From the NCBI RefSeq assembly GCF_018327645.1, contig NZ_BMAY01000002.1, positions 1-64,000 of the forward strand: DNA of 64,000 bases, given 5' to 3'. The notes under the pieces are model-generated. The model saw only the letters and a program-made list of their open reading frames with translations, ran no database searches and was not told the DNA's origin. Made by a program: the position numbers and the translations under genes. Source of the DNA: Lactobacillus corticis (GTDB lineage: Bacteria; Bacillota; Bacilli; Lactobacillales; Lactobacillaceae). Shown in pieces: positions 14,186-23,309 of this stretch. Position 1 is the first letter of the stretch; each line of letters starts with the position of its first letter.

Positions 14186-14938
14186 TTAATACATATATTT
14201 ACTGATAACTTCCTGAGGATCCTTACCAGCACGAATCTTCAAGGCTAGCTCAATTGACACGTCAGCAATAATCGATTGCGGATCAATCACATGATACGGA
14301 TGATCAGGTGCTTTTTCTTGCGCTAGTGATAATTCCGTACATCCCAGCAAAATGACATTGCAGCCATACTTGTCATGCATGGTCTGCAAAATCTTATGGT
14401 ACAAATCATGATCAACCACGCCTTTTTCCTTAATGTCGCGGTAAATCAATTCAGTTACCATTGGTTGGATTTCCGGACCGCCAAATTCAACCTCGCGTCC
14501 AACAGCATGAATCTCATCTTCGTACAAATGGTCAAAGATGGAACCCTCAGTAGCAATTAGCCCAATCTTCTTTTCGTCGGGATAATTTTCAATAAAGTTG
14601 TGCACGGCAATCCGCATCATATGCAAAAATGGGATATCGGTCAACTCTGCCAAATCGTCATAAAAATAGTGCGCCGTGTTGCAAGGCATCACAAAGAAGT
14701 CGGGATGAAGCAAGGCTTGGCCTTCAACGTCTGCTTTTAAGTCATTGAAAAAGTTGGGCTGACTGTGGTCTTTGATGTAAGCCGTACGGTCAGGGACTTG
14801 CGCATCGTTTACCAAGATGTAGTTCAAATAATCTTGGTCGCGCTTGATCTTTACTCGATGGTTAATTAAGCGGACATAGCTTTCAGTGGCAATGGTTCCC
14901 ATGCCGCCAATAATACTGAAAAAGTGCTTCATAGGCAA
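14186..14938 (-). CDS. Aspartate racemase family protein
   Basis: About 248-250 residues of the Asp/Glu/hydantoin racemase superfamily. The two catalytic Cys are in MPCNTAH (about 86) and LGCTELS (about 197), and the N-terminal phosphate-loop-like IIGGMGTIATE is present. Start is either TTG 14938 or ATG 14932 (MKHFFSIIGG); the ATG fits the family better. It directly follows murE with no gap, in one operon. Lactobacilli of this group use a D-Asp/D-Asn cross-bridge on L-Lys, so making D-Asp beside the L-Lys ligase MurE is sensible. Specificity for Asp is inferred. Confidence 0.82.
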   Translation of the reverse strand: MPMKHFFSIIGGMGTIATESYVRLINHRVKIKRDQDYLNYILVNDAQVPDRTAYIKDHSQPNFFNDLKADVEGQALLHPDFFVMPCNTAHYFYDDLAELTDIPFLHMMRIAVHNFIENYPDEKKIGLIATEGSIFDHLYEDEIHAVGREVEFGGPEIQPMVTELIYRDIKEKGVVDHDLYHKILQTMHDKYGCNVILLGCTELSLAQEKAPDHPYHVIDPQSIIADVSIELALKIRAGKDPQEVISKYMY

Positions 14939-16489
14939 TTATTTTTCCAATTCTGTAATTACATTCCGCACAACAACAATGTCTGAAGGATATGGCGTAT
15001 CAACGCCGCGAATCTTTTGGTAGGCATCGGCCCCCTTGCCGCAAACTAAGACAACGTCGCCATTCTTGGCTTCTGAAATAGCCTTCTTAATAGCAGTCTG
15101 CCGGTCCAATTCAATTTCAGTCTTACATTTAGAATGATCAATGCCAGCATCGATTTCTTCAGCAATGCTTTGCGGATCTTCAAATCCTGGGTCATCGGTC
15201 GTCAAGTAGGCTTTTTGCGCATAAGCAGTCAAGCTTTCGCTAAAGCCAGGACGACGGGAGACACCCTTATCACCCGTTGCACCAACAACTACGATAATCT
15301 TAGGATTGTTGAATTCGGTCTTCATAAAGTGCATCAGTGCCATCATTGAGGCCTTGTTGTGGGCATAATCAACTACGACTAAACCGTGTTCCCTAGTGCG
15401 TTCAGTCTCCATTCGGCCTGGGATGGTCACATTGCGAATCCCATCAGCAATCAAATCATGTTCTGCACCGGCAAGACCCGCTCCAATAATGGCTGCGGTC
15501 CCGTTGATTTGGTTAAAGTCGCCAATCATCTTTAACTTGTAGTCGCCATTGATTGGCAAAGCCTTAGCCTTGTGCGTAGCACAGAACAACTTAAATTGGT
15601 TCCCCATCATGTCCGTTTCTTCAGCTGAATAACGGAAATCAATCGGTTCCTTCAATTTCGGATTTTCAAAACCATCCCGCGCAAACAAGTAAATGCTGTC
15701 AGGATTGGTGGTAGTAGTGGCTGCGGCATAAACTTCGTCAAAGTGGTCAGTTTCCGCATTAATAATACACTTACGCGAATTTACCAACAGCTGCAGCTTG
15801 CAGTGCAGGTAGTCGGCAAAGTTAGGGTGTTCATTGGGACCAATGTGGTCAGGAGTAATGTTTAAGAAGAAGCCTAAGTCATAAGTTAAGCCAAAGACCC
15901 GATTCTTTTTGTAGGCTTGGCTGGAAACTTCCATCACCAAGTGGGTCATTCCGTTATCAACGGCCCGGCGCATGTCCCGGAATAAATCAAGTGACTCCGG
16001 GGTCGTCAAACTAGACTTGAAAGTGTCTTCCGGCTTAGGGCCAACGACATCGTTGACAGATGACAAAAGGGCCGTCTTGCCACCGTTCATTTTGTCTAAA
16101 ATACCCTTCAAGAAGTAAGAAGACGTGGTCTTGCCCTTAGTACCAGTAAAGGCAACAACGTACAAATCATCTTGGGGGAAGCGGAAAAAGGCAGCTGACA
16201 AAAGAGCCATTGCCTTCGAAACATCCCGCACGATTAAGGCATGCATCCCCTTGCCTTCAGGGTAAGGCTGTTCGGCAACATAACAAATAGCCCCATCTTG
16301 TTTGGCCATTGATAAGTAAGTTGGTCTAAAACCGGCACCTTTACAGAAAAATAAGGTGCTCGTTTGAATGTCGCGCGAGTCATAGGAAACATATTCCATC
16401 TTGGTAGCAACCGTATCTTGGACTGCGCTAGATTTGAGCAAGTGGTGCTCTTTCAAAATTAAAATGCAGGTATTTAAAGAAATACTCAT
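14939..16489 (-). CDS. murE: UDP-MurNAc-tripeptide synthetase, L-lysine type
   Basis: 516 residues from the ATG at 16489 (AGGAG RBS; an upstream ATG at 16504 lies on the RBS). It adds the third amino acid to UDP-MurNAc-L-Ala-D-Glu in the cytoplasm. The P-loop FTGTKGKTTSSYF, the carbamoyl-Lys region and the DDPGFEDP motif are visible. Enzymes that take diaminopimelate instead have DNPR at that place, so L-Lys is predicted. It has its own extended -10 promoter (TGTTATAAT, 16526-16531) and is followed without a gap by the racemase gene. Confidence 0.9.
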   Translation of the reverse strand: MSISLNTCILILKEHHLLKSSAVQDTVATKMEYVSYDSRDIQTSTLFFCKGAGFRPTYLSMAKQDGAICYVAEQPYPEGKGMHALIVRDVSKAMALLSAAFFRFPQDDLYVVAFTGTKGKTTSSYFLKGILDKMNGGKTALLSSVNDVVGPKPEDTFKSSLTTPESLDLFRDMRRAVDNGMTHLVMEVSSQAYKKNRVFGLTYDLGFFLNITPDHIGPNEHPNFADYLHCKLQLLVNSRKCIINAETDHFDEVYAAATTTTNPDSIYLFARDGFENPKLKEPIDFRYSAEETDMMGNQFKLFCATHKAKALPINGDYKLKMIGDFNQINGTAAIIGAGLAGAEHDLIADGIRNVTIPGRMETERTREHGLVVVDYAHNKASMMALMHFMKTEFNNPKIIVVVGATGDKGVSRRPGFSESLTAYAQKAYLTTDDPGFEDPQSIAEEIDAGIDHSKCKTEIELDRQTAIKKAISEAKNGDVVLVCGKGADAYQKIRGVDTPYPSDIVVVRNVITELEK

Positions 16490-16525
16490 TAATGAACTCC
16501 TCATTGAAAAACTATCTCAGTCAAG

Positions 16526-16531
16526 ATTATA
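16526..16531 (-). promoter_or_regulatory. Extended -10 promoter of murE
   Basis: Minus strand TGTTATAAT, 35-40 bases before the murE start and just after the stop of the upstream kinase gene. The -35 region is weak. Confidence 0.5.
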
Positions 16532-16537
16532 ACACAG

Positions 16538-17689
16538 CTAGGCCGGCTTTTCGGCATCGGGCTGTTTGAGCGGAAGCCGAATGATGAAACTAGTCCAGTT
16601 ATCATCTGATTCACACTTGATGGTTCCATGATGCATCTCAACTACATTTTTCGAAATTGCCAAACCTAATCCCGTACCGCCGGTCTTTAAATTACGCGAA
16701 GTTTCCACTCGGTAAAAACGGTCAAAGATCTTTTTCAGGGAATCTTGGGGAATCTTTTCGCCGTTATTTTCAACGCGCAATTCAACTTCACGTTTGTTGA
16801 CGGAATTGGCCACTAACTTGATCGTAGTCGCGCCCTTGCCGTACTTCAGAGCATTGCCAATTAAATTGTTATAAACGCGGACCAATTTTTCAGCATCGGC
16901 TTTAAAGGTCAATTCTTTGGGCCGAGCTTCAACTTCAAAATGAATCCCCTGTTTAGCCGCTTCCAATTCAAACCCCGCTGCTACTTGTTCCATCATGGAA
17001 TAAATATGTAAATCTGACAGAGTTAGTTTGGTGGAAGTGGACTTCAGGGTTGAGTAATCAAACAAGTCATTAGCCAAGGACCGCATCTGTTCCGCCTTAT
17101 TGTAGGCAATATTGATATATTTTTGCTGATCGTCCGGACTGGCCATCCCGCTCTTCAGCAAGCCTAAATAGCCGATAATAGAAGTTAGCGGAGTTCTAAT
17201 GTCATGCGAAACGTTAGTAATCAATTCATCCTTAGATTTTTCGATTGCCCGTTCTTCATTAATCGAGTTAACAGTTGAATCAACCAGCAAATTAATTGAA
17301 TCGATTACTTTTTGCAAATCAGGCTTAACGGCAAAGTTGATCCGGTGATCATAATGCCCGTTGGCGATGTAGTGCAGTTCCGAAATGACGTGACGCAATT
17401 GCATTTGGTGGTAGCGACGAATCAATCGCCAATACAAGACCAAAAGGTCAGCAATCATCATGGCGATCATTAAAATCCGTTGCCAGCTCCAAGTATGACT
17501 GCCGGTAAACATCAGGCTTTCTTTGATGAAAATCAGCCCATTTACCAAGTTTTTATCCTGCAGAATTGCCAAATGAAATAAGATGATGATTGACAAATTC
17601 AACAGCAGGAGCAAAACAATGGTCACAACCCCTTCAGCAAATAATTCACTCTTTTCAGCGGCGGTTAGTTTAACACGCTGTTTTTTCAT
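16538..17689 (-). CDS. VanS/PhoR-like sensor histidine kinase
   Basis: 383 residues from MKKQRVKL (ATG 17689, GGAG RBS in the end of the regulator gene). Two N-terminal membrane helices flank a short extracytoplasmic loop; a HAMP-like stretch follows. Then come the dimerisation H-box ELITNVSHDIRTPLTSIIGYL, N-box NLIGNALKYG and G-boxes GTGLGLAIS. It pairs with the OmpR-type regulator three bases upstream. The next gene is murE, so a cell-wall role is possible but not shown. Confidence 0.88.
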   Translation of the reverse strand: MKKQRVKLTAAEKSELFAEGVVTIVLLLLLNLSIIILFHLAILQDKNLVNGLIFIKESLMFTGSHTWSWQRILMIAMMIADLLVLYWRLIRRYHQMQLRHVISELHYIANGHYDHRINFAVKPDLQKVIDSINLLVDSTVNSINEERAIEKSKDELITNVSHDIRTPLTSIIGYLGLLKSGMASPDDQQKYINIAYNKAEQMRSLANDLFDYSTLKSTSTKLTLSDLHIYSMMEQVAAGFELEAAKQGIHFEVEARPKELTFKADAEKLVRVYNNLIGNALKYGKGATTIKLVANSVNKREVELRVENNGEKIPQDSLKKIFDRFYRVETSRNLKTGGTGLGLAISKNVVEMHHGTIKCESDDNWTSFIIRLPLKQPDAEKPA

Positions 17690-17691
17690 GC

Positions 17692-18378
17692 TTAAGCTCC
17701 AACTTTGTATCCAACACCCCAAACAGTTTGAATAACTTCTTCACCACCCGTGGCAGCTTGGATCTTGTCCCGCAAGTGAGAAACGTGGACCATTACCGTC
17801 TTAGCAGAGACGATTGATTCTTGTTGCCATACGCGTTCAAAAATTTCATCAGCTGAAAAGACCCGGTTAGGGTGACTAGCTAGCAAGGATAAAATCCCAA
17901 ACTCTAAGGCCGTTAATTGGATATCATTGCCATCAACGGTTTTTACTTCATGAGAATCACGGTTGATAATCAAGGGGCCGACTTCCAAGACATCCGGCGT
18001 GTCATCTTTAACCTGCTTTTGACTGCGCCGCAAGAGCGACCGTACGCGGGCCATTACTTCAAGCGGATTAAAAGGCTTAGCCACATAATCATCAGCACCG
18101 GTAATTAAGCCTTGAATCTTATCCATATCGCCAGTTTTGGCTGAGACAATAATAATCGGAATATCAGAATCTTTGCGGACTTCTTTGATGACGTCAATCC
18201 CAGTCATATTCGGCATCATCACATCCAAAATCATCAAGGCAATGTCGGGAGTGGTACTAAGCTTGGTGAGCGCTTCCTGACCGCTATATGCCCCAACCGG
18301 TTCATAGCCTTCACTCTTCAAATAAATGCTAAGCAATTCTACGATTTCTTTATCATCATCAACAACTAGGATCTTCAT
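17692..18378 (-). CDS. OmpR/VanR-like response regulator
   Basis: 228 residues: receiver domain (DDDKE near 7-11, phospho-Asp in ALMILDVMMP, Lys in VSAKTG) and a C-terminal winged helix (about 130-225, ending VWGVGYKVG). RBS AAGGAG seven bases before ATG. A promoter with extended -10 (TGTAAAAT, complement near 18427-18432) lies upstream. It forms an operon with the kinase that follows. Confidence 0.88.
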   Translation of the reverse strand: MKILVVDDDKEIVELLSIYLKSEGYEPVGAYSGQEALTKLSTTPDIALMILDVMMPNMTGIDVIKEVRKDSDIPIIIVSAKTGDMDKIQGLITGADDYVAKPFNPLEVMARVRSLLRRSQKQVKDDTPDVLEVGPLIINRDSHEVKTVDGNDIQLTALEFGILSLLASHPNRVFSADEIFERVWQQESIVSAKTVMVHVSHLRDKIQAATGGEEVIQTVWGVGYKVGA

Positions 18379-18514
18379 ACAGATTCTCCTTTATATTTAG
18401 AATAGGCACCATAAATAGCTTAATTACATTTTACAGTTTTTAGGTAAGCAAGCACAATTTGCGACCCTTTTTTACGTAATTATTAAGGAAAAATTCCGCT
18501 TTTAGTTACATTTT

Positions 18515-19303
18515 TTACGCTTTTGCTTCGCTAGCGAACAACTTGCTCAATTCTTCAGTAAAAATTGGCGTCCAGGCATAGCGATAACCCATCATTGTTG
18601 GATGTGCATCATCAACCATATAAAATGGTTCACGTTTATTTTCTGCTCGCAGGTTTTGGTCAGCCCAGAGGTCAATAATCTTGAAGCCCCACTTCTTTTG
18701 CAGCTGGTATAGCTGTTTGATCAAATACTCATAATCGCTATCGGGTTTTCGCAGACAAGTGTAAACAACCAGCGGACAATGCCAGGTTTGCGCAACAAAG
18801 CTGCAAATGTATTCAATAGCCCCAATAGTCGTCTTTTGATCAAAATCTTCAGGATTTTTGCTTGCGCTAATTGCACCAACTGGCGCATGGCGTCGACCGT
18901 CATTGGTTGATAATTGCAACACGAAGGCATCTAAAGCGATATCAGCGGGAATATTGTGTTCCATGCGCGGAATATAACTCAGCTGACTCGTGGTTGCCAA
19001 GGTGGTGCCGCTTACCGCTTCTTTAAAGCTGATCACGCCCTTTTCCAAGCGCAGGTAATCGACAAAGGAATTATGGCGCGCAGCTGATCCTAAAGTAATT
19101 GATGAACCTAAAAAGGCAATTTTCTTATTATAAAGTGGGGTTGAAGAATCTAATAACGCGCCGTTGGGCGCATATTCCGGCTTATTTCCTTGATTGCCAA
19201 TATAATTGCGTCCCCATTTGCTAAATCTTTTTCGACCTAAAACTAGTCCAGCAACCGCCAAAAAACCAAATGCTGCACCGTACCCAATAAACCGCTTTTT
19301 CAT
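18515..19303 (-). CDS. SGNH/GDSL hydrolase, membrane anchored
   Basis: 262 residues. A basic N-terminus and one hydrophobic segment (about 6-22) give a membrane anchor or uncleaved signal. The catalytic domain shows the SGNH blocks: Ser in FLGSSITLGS (about 70), Asn in LSTNDG and the Asp-x-x-His pair in DDAHPTMMGY near the C-terminus. Such enzymes are esterases or deacylases on envelope or diet substrates; the exact substrate is unknown. It has an AGAGGTG RBS and a -10 TATAAT (complement of 19346-19351), and stands alone. Confidence 0.82.
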   Translation of the reverse strand: MKKRFIGYGAAFGFLAVAGLVLGRKRFSKWGRNYIGNQGNKPEYAPNGALLDSSTPLYNKKIAFLGSSITLGSAARHNSFVDYLRLEKGVISFKEAVSGTTLATTSQLSYIPRMEHNIPADIALDAFVLQLSTNDGRRHAPVGAISASKNPEDFDQKTTIGAIEYICSFVAQTWHCPLVVYTCLRKPDSDYEYLIKQLYQLQKKWGFKIIDLWADQNLRAENKREPFYMVDDAHPTMMGYRYAWTPIFTEELSKLFASEAKA

Positions 19304-19383
19304 TGCGCACCTCTTTCGTTATTTCTGCTTAGCCATTGTTTTTATATTATACCTATTGCTGCTGAACGGGGCTTAAGAATGTG

Positions 19384-19529
19384 TAAAAAAAGAAGCTGTC
19401 GAAACAGCTCCTAAATGCTCCCAGAAATGATTCGAAAGAGACAGCAAGGTGAGTTAAAAAACAAAAAAGAAAGTAACCAAAACGAATCTTAAGTAAGACT
19501 GCGTTAAATCATTTGCTGTACTAATTTTA
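19384..19529 (-). ncRNA. Candidate small RNA downstream of the ABC exporter
   Basis: Between the exporter stop (19590) and the SGNH hydrolase lie an extended -10 (TGGTAAAAT, hexamer 19524-19529), a pyrimidine-rich unstructured run, and a clean terminator (AGCTGT-ttcg-ACAGCT then T7 on the minus strand, 19384-19410). A palindrome AAAGGATAT-N-ATATCCCTTT (about 19536-19560) covers the -35 position. The transcript of about 130 nt has no useful ORF. The terminator may equally be just the distal end of the exporter operon. Confidence 0.3.
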
Positions 19530-19589
19530 CCACTTCAAAGGGATATTTGTATATCCTTTAAAAGTCAAAAATCAAGTTTTTGTTATTAA

Positions 19590-21443
19590 TTACTGGATTT
19601 CCCGCTTGCCGGTGTAGAGCTCATAGTAGTAACCCTTTTGGGCAAGTAATTCTTCATGATTACCATGTTCAATAATTCGACCGTGATCTAATACCAAAAT
19701 CAAATCGGAGTTAACAATCGTTGACAAACGGTGGGCAATTACAAAGCTGGTACGGCCACTCAGGAGGTTATCCATCCCTTGTTGGACCACCTTTTCCGTC
19801 CGCGTATCAATGCTTGAGGTCGCTTCATCCAGAATCATTACCGGTTCATCCGAAATCATCGCCCGGGCAATCGACAACAGCTGCATTTGACCTTGCGACA
19901 AATCGCCACCATTACCATCAATTACGGTTTCATAGCCATCATCCAGGTCATGAATAAACTCATCGGCATGGGATAATTTGGCAGCTTGGTAAACTTCATC
20001 ATCACTAGCCCCTGGCCGACCAAAGCGGATATTTTCCATAATGGTACCAGTAAATAAGTGAGTTTCCTGCAAAACAATCGTGACGGATTGGCGTAAATCG
20101 TCCTTTTTAATTTGTTCTAGCGGAATTCCATCATAGGTAATGGTGCCGGAATCAATATCATAGAAGCGATTCAGCATATTGGAAATCGTTGTCTTGCCGG
20201 CACCGGTTTCCCCAACGAGGGCCACCTTCATGCCCGGTTTGGCATCAATATTGATGTGGTGCAGGATTTCTTGTCCAGGGAAGTAGCTGAAGTTTACATC
20301 GTCAAACACAATGTGGCCGCGCACCGGCACTTGCTTAACGCTGCCGTCAGCTTGCGGCAATTGCCAGTGCCAAGCTGATTTAACATTTTCATCGCTCTTG
20401 ATCGTAACTTGTCCTTCGTCAGATTCTTCTGGCGTATCCATTACTTCAAAAATCCGAGCAGCCCCAGCCAAAGCCATGACAATTGAGTTTAACTGTTGCG
20501 AAATTTGGGCAATTGGCATTGAGAACTGTCTTGATAACTGCAAGAAAGCCGCAATTGCACCTAAGGACAGCGGCGCCCAATTATGAATGGCAGCTGCACC
20601 GCCGACAATCGAAATCAGCACGTAAAGCAAGTTCCCCATATTCCCCATAATTGGGAACAGGACCGTGGCATAAGCGTTGGCCCGACCGGAAGCTTGCCGC
20701 AATTCTTCGTTATATTTGTCAAAGCCAGCTTCGGCTTCAGCTTCATGAGAAAAGACCTTAACGACCTTTAAACCGTTAAGCATTTCTTCGTTGTAACCGT
20801 TGATCTGGCCCAACTTCTTTTGCTGAATTTTAAAGTTTTGCCCTGACTTGGTCGTCAAGTAACGCACAATGCCAAAACTAAGGGCAAAGATGATAAATGA
20901 GAAAATCGTCAACTGCCAACTAACTGAGAACATGGCACAGACAACAAAGACCAAGGACAAGACCGAGTTTAAAAACTGCGGAATTGATTGGGAAATCATC
21001 TGCATCAAGGTATCAATATCGTTGGTATAACGGCTCATGATGTCGCCGTATTCATTTTGATCAAAGTAAGCCAGAGGCAAATATTGCATATGCTTAAACA
21101 TTTGCCGCCGCACTTTAAATTGAACTCGTTGCGCTAAAATCCCCATCAAAACCGAGTAAAGGTAGGCACAAATTGCCCCAACCACATAAATGCTCAGCAT
21201 GATCAAAATTGCTCGCAATAAGGGCGCATAGTCGGGAGTTTTTTGCTTCAACAGGGGTTCAACAAAGTTGTTGATCAAGTCTTCAATAAAGAGCGAGCCG
21301 GCAACTTGGGCGGCTGCTGAAACAATTACCCCGATTGCTGAAACAATCACCATCCATGGACTGGTTTCCATGATTAGCTTCAACAACCGGCCCAGAGCAG
21401 CGGTTCGCTTAGGTTGTGTTTTTACATTTTCCAAACTGCTCAC
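19590..21443 (-). CDS. Heterodimeric ABC exporter, subunit with canonical site
   Basis: 617 residues: six-helix transmembrane domain (about 30-330) and an ABC domain with Walker A GETGAGKTT, Walker B VMILDEATSSID (catalytic Glu present) and an altered signature DLSQGQMQLL. It starts with GTG at 21443, overlapping the partner gene by four bases. The pair fits the LmrCD/PatAB/BmrCD class of multidrug exporters, in which one nucleotide site is degenerate. A stretch VKQVPVRGHIVF before the ABC domain contains a small insertion. Substrates cannot be predicted. Confidence 0.88.
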   Translation of the reverse strand: MSSLENVKTQPKRTAALGRLLKLIMETSPWMVIVSAIGVIVSAAAQVAGSLFIEDLINNFVEPLLKQKTPDYAPLLRAILIMLSIYVVGAICAYLYSVLMGILAQRVQFKVRRQMFKHMQYLPLAYFDQNEYGDIMSRYTNDIDTLMQMISQSIPQFLNSVLSLVFVVCAMFSVSWQLTIFSFIIFALSFGIVRYLTTKSGQNFKIQQKKLGQINGYNEEMLNGLKVVKVFSHEAEAEAGFDKYNEELRQASGRANAYATVLFPIMGNMGNLLYVLISIVGGAAAIHNWAPLSLGAIAAFLQLSRQFSMPIAQISQQLNSIVMALAGAARIFEVMDTPEESDEGQVTIKSDENVKSAWHWQLPQADGSVKQVPVRGHIVFDDVNFSYFPGQEILHHINIDAKPGMKVALVGETGAGKTTISNMLNRFYDIDSGTITYDGIPLEQIKKDDLRQSVTIVLQETHLFTGTIMENIRFGRPGASDDEVYQAAKLSHADEFIHDLDDGYETVIDGNGGDLSQGQMQLLSIARAMISDEPVMILDEATSSIDTRTEKVVQQGMDNLLSGRTSFVIAHRLSTIVNSDLILVLDHGRIIEHGNHEELLAQKGYYYELYTGKREIQ

Positions 21444-23161
21444 CTGCTTTCTTCCTGGAACTTGGCAATTGTACTGTACAAGTCGTTGCGCTTAATCAAT
21501 TCGTCATGCGTGCCAATATCTTCAATCCGTCCGTGATTCATTACCACAATTCGATCCGCATCCTTAATTGAGACGATTCTTTGGGAGATGATAATCTTGG
21601 TGGTCTCTGGCATGTCCTTGCGCAAAGCTTCCCGAATTTGGCGTTCAGTTGCCGTATCAACCGCAGAAGTGGAATCGTCCAAGATCAAAATCTTCGGCTT
21701 TTTCAGTAGGGCACGCGCAATCGTTAACCGTTGCTTTTGCCCACCGGAAACATTGTTACCGCCTTGTTCCACGACCGTGTCGTAACCATCTTTCATTTCA
21801 CTGACAAAACCGTCAGCATGCGCAGTTTTGGCAGCTTGAATTACTTCTTCATCCGTGGCATTTTCATTACCCCACAAGAGGTTAGATTTAATGGTGCCTG
21901 AGAAGAGCACGTTCTTTTGCAAAACCATTGCGACATTGTCACGCAAGGTGCGTAAATCGTAAGACTTTACATTATGGCCAGCTACCCGCACAGCACCACC
22001 ATCAACATCATACAAACGAGGAATCATGGAAACCAAAGTTGACTTGGAAGAACCGGTTTCGCCGATAATCCCAATGGTTTCGCCACTCTTGATATGCAGA
22101 TTGATGTCCTTTAAAGCATAGTGCTTGTCGCCTTCTTCATATTTAAAGCTAACATGATCAAAGACAATATCACCATTATTCAAGTCGGTCACTGGCTTTA
22201 CCGGGTTCTTAATTGCTGGTTCTTCGTCGATTACCGCAGCAATCCGGCGACCGGATGACATGGACATAATAATTTGCGTAGAAATCATCGCCAAAATGTT
22301 TAGGGCGAACAAAACTGAATTGGAGTAAGAGAACATGGAAACTAATTGTCCAGTGGTTAATTCTCCGCCCACAATTAAGTGCGTCCCGAACCAGCAGATC
22401 AGCAGGTTGGAAATGTTCAAAACCAGCATTACGGCAAAAATCTGCATAGAAATAATTTCCATCGCTTTGGCAAAAAGCTTGTAAATATATTGCGCTGCCT
22501 TATTGAACTGCTTGATTTGTGCTTGTTCTTGCACGTAAGTCTTAACTTCCCGAATGCCCCGAACATTTTCCCGGACGGTCCGGTTCAAACGGTCATACCC
22601 TCGGAAAATCTTAGGGAAAATCGGGTTGGCAGCCATGATAATGCCTACCAGGATGATCGCAAAAATTGGTACTAAAACCACAAAAACCAGCGAAAGTTTC
22701 GGACTAACGATAACTGACATGGTTACAGCCAAAATCAGCATCATTGGCGCCCGCACGGCAATTCTAATCAACATTTGATAAGAGTTTTGCACGTTGGTAA
22801 CGTCCGTGGTCATTCTCGTTACCAGACTGGCACTAGAGAATTTATCAATGTTTTCAAAAGCATAGTCCTGAGTGTGATAGAACATGTCATGTCGCAAGTT
22901 GGCTGCAAAGCCGGCTGCAGCGTGAGCTGAGGTAATACTTGCCCCTGCGCCTGACAGCAGCGACAAGATCGTCATTACCAACAGCACTCCCCCCAGCTGC
23001 CAAATAAACGACATATTGCCTTTATTAATCCCTTGGTCAATCATCATACCTACCAAATAAGGGATCAGCATTTCAATCAGCACTTCAAAAATTACCAACA
23101 GGGGTGAAGCCCATGACAACTTTTTATATTGCCGGATTGATCGCTTTAATGTTTTGATCAA
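21440..23161 (-). CDS. Heterodimeric ABC exporter, subunit with degenerate site
   Basis: 573 residues from a TTG at 23161, preceded by AAAGGAGGT at six bases; longer upstream frames lack an RBS. Six-helix domain then ABC domain with GETGSSKST, intact signature NVSGGQKQR and Walker B ILILDDSTSAVD, where Asp replaces the catalytic Glu. That replacement and the altered signature in the partner together give one degenerate and one working ATP site, as in LmrC/PatA-type subunits. Confidence 0.88.
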   Translation of the reverse strand: MIKTLKRSIRQYKKLSWASPLLVIFEVLIEMLIPYLVGMMIDQGINKGNMSFIWQLGGVLLVMTILSLLSGAGASITSAHAAAGFAANLRHDMFYHTQDYAFENIDKFSSASLVTRMTTDVTNVQNSYQMLIRIAVRAPMMLILAVTMSVIVSPKLSLVFVVLVPIFAIILVGIIMAANPIFPKIFRGYDRLNRTVRENVRGIREVKTYVQEQAQIKQFNKAAQYIYKLFAKAMEIISMQIFAVMLVLNISNLLICWFGTHLIVGGELTTGQLVSMFSYSNSVLFALNILAMISTQIIMSMSSGRRIAAVIDEEPAIKNPVKPVTDLNNGDIVFDHVSFKYEEGDKHYALKDINLHIKSGETIGIIGETGSSKSTLVSMIPRLYDVDGGAVRVAGHNVKSYDLRTLRDNVAMVLQKNVLFSGTIKSNLLWGNENATDEEVIQAAKTAHADGFVSEMKDGYDTVVEQGGNNVSGGQKQRLTIARALLKKPKILILDDSTSAVDTATERQIREALRKDMPETTKIIISQRIVSIKDADRIVVMNHGRIEDIGTHDELIKRNDLYSTIAKFQEESR

Positions 23162-23309
23162 GCTGTTACCTCCTTTTTCATTTACCCAAACATAACCTAT
23201 ACTAGGCCAAGAAACACAAAAATAAAAAAGACACACCAGGCGCCTTTCTTATTAAGCTATAAAAACCATAATATACTCAATCAAACTATATTTCTAGTAA
23301 AAAGATTGG

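Noticed and set aside
12849-14186. Agr-type locus with agrB/agrD
   Set aside because: The kinase and regulator fit, but no AgrB-like protease or AgrD-like cyclic peptide with the usual C-terminal acidic tail was found in the window.
21440-23161. Asp for Glu in Walker B as sign of a dead transporter
   Set aside because: This is the normal degenerate site of heterodimeric exporters; the partner has the intact Glu.
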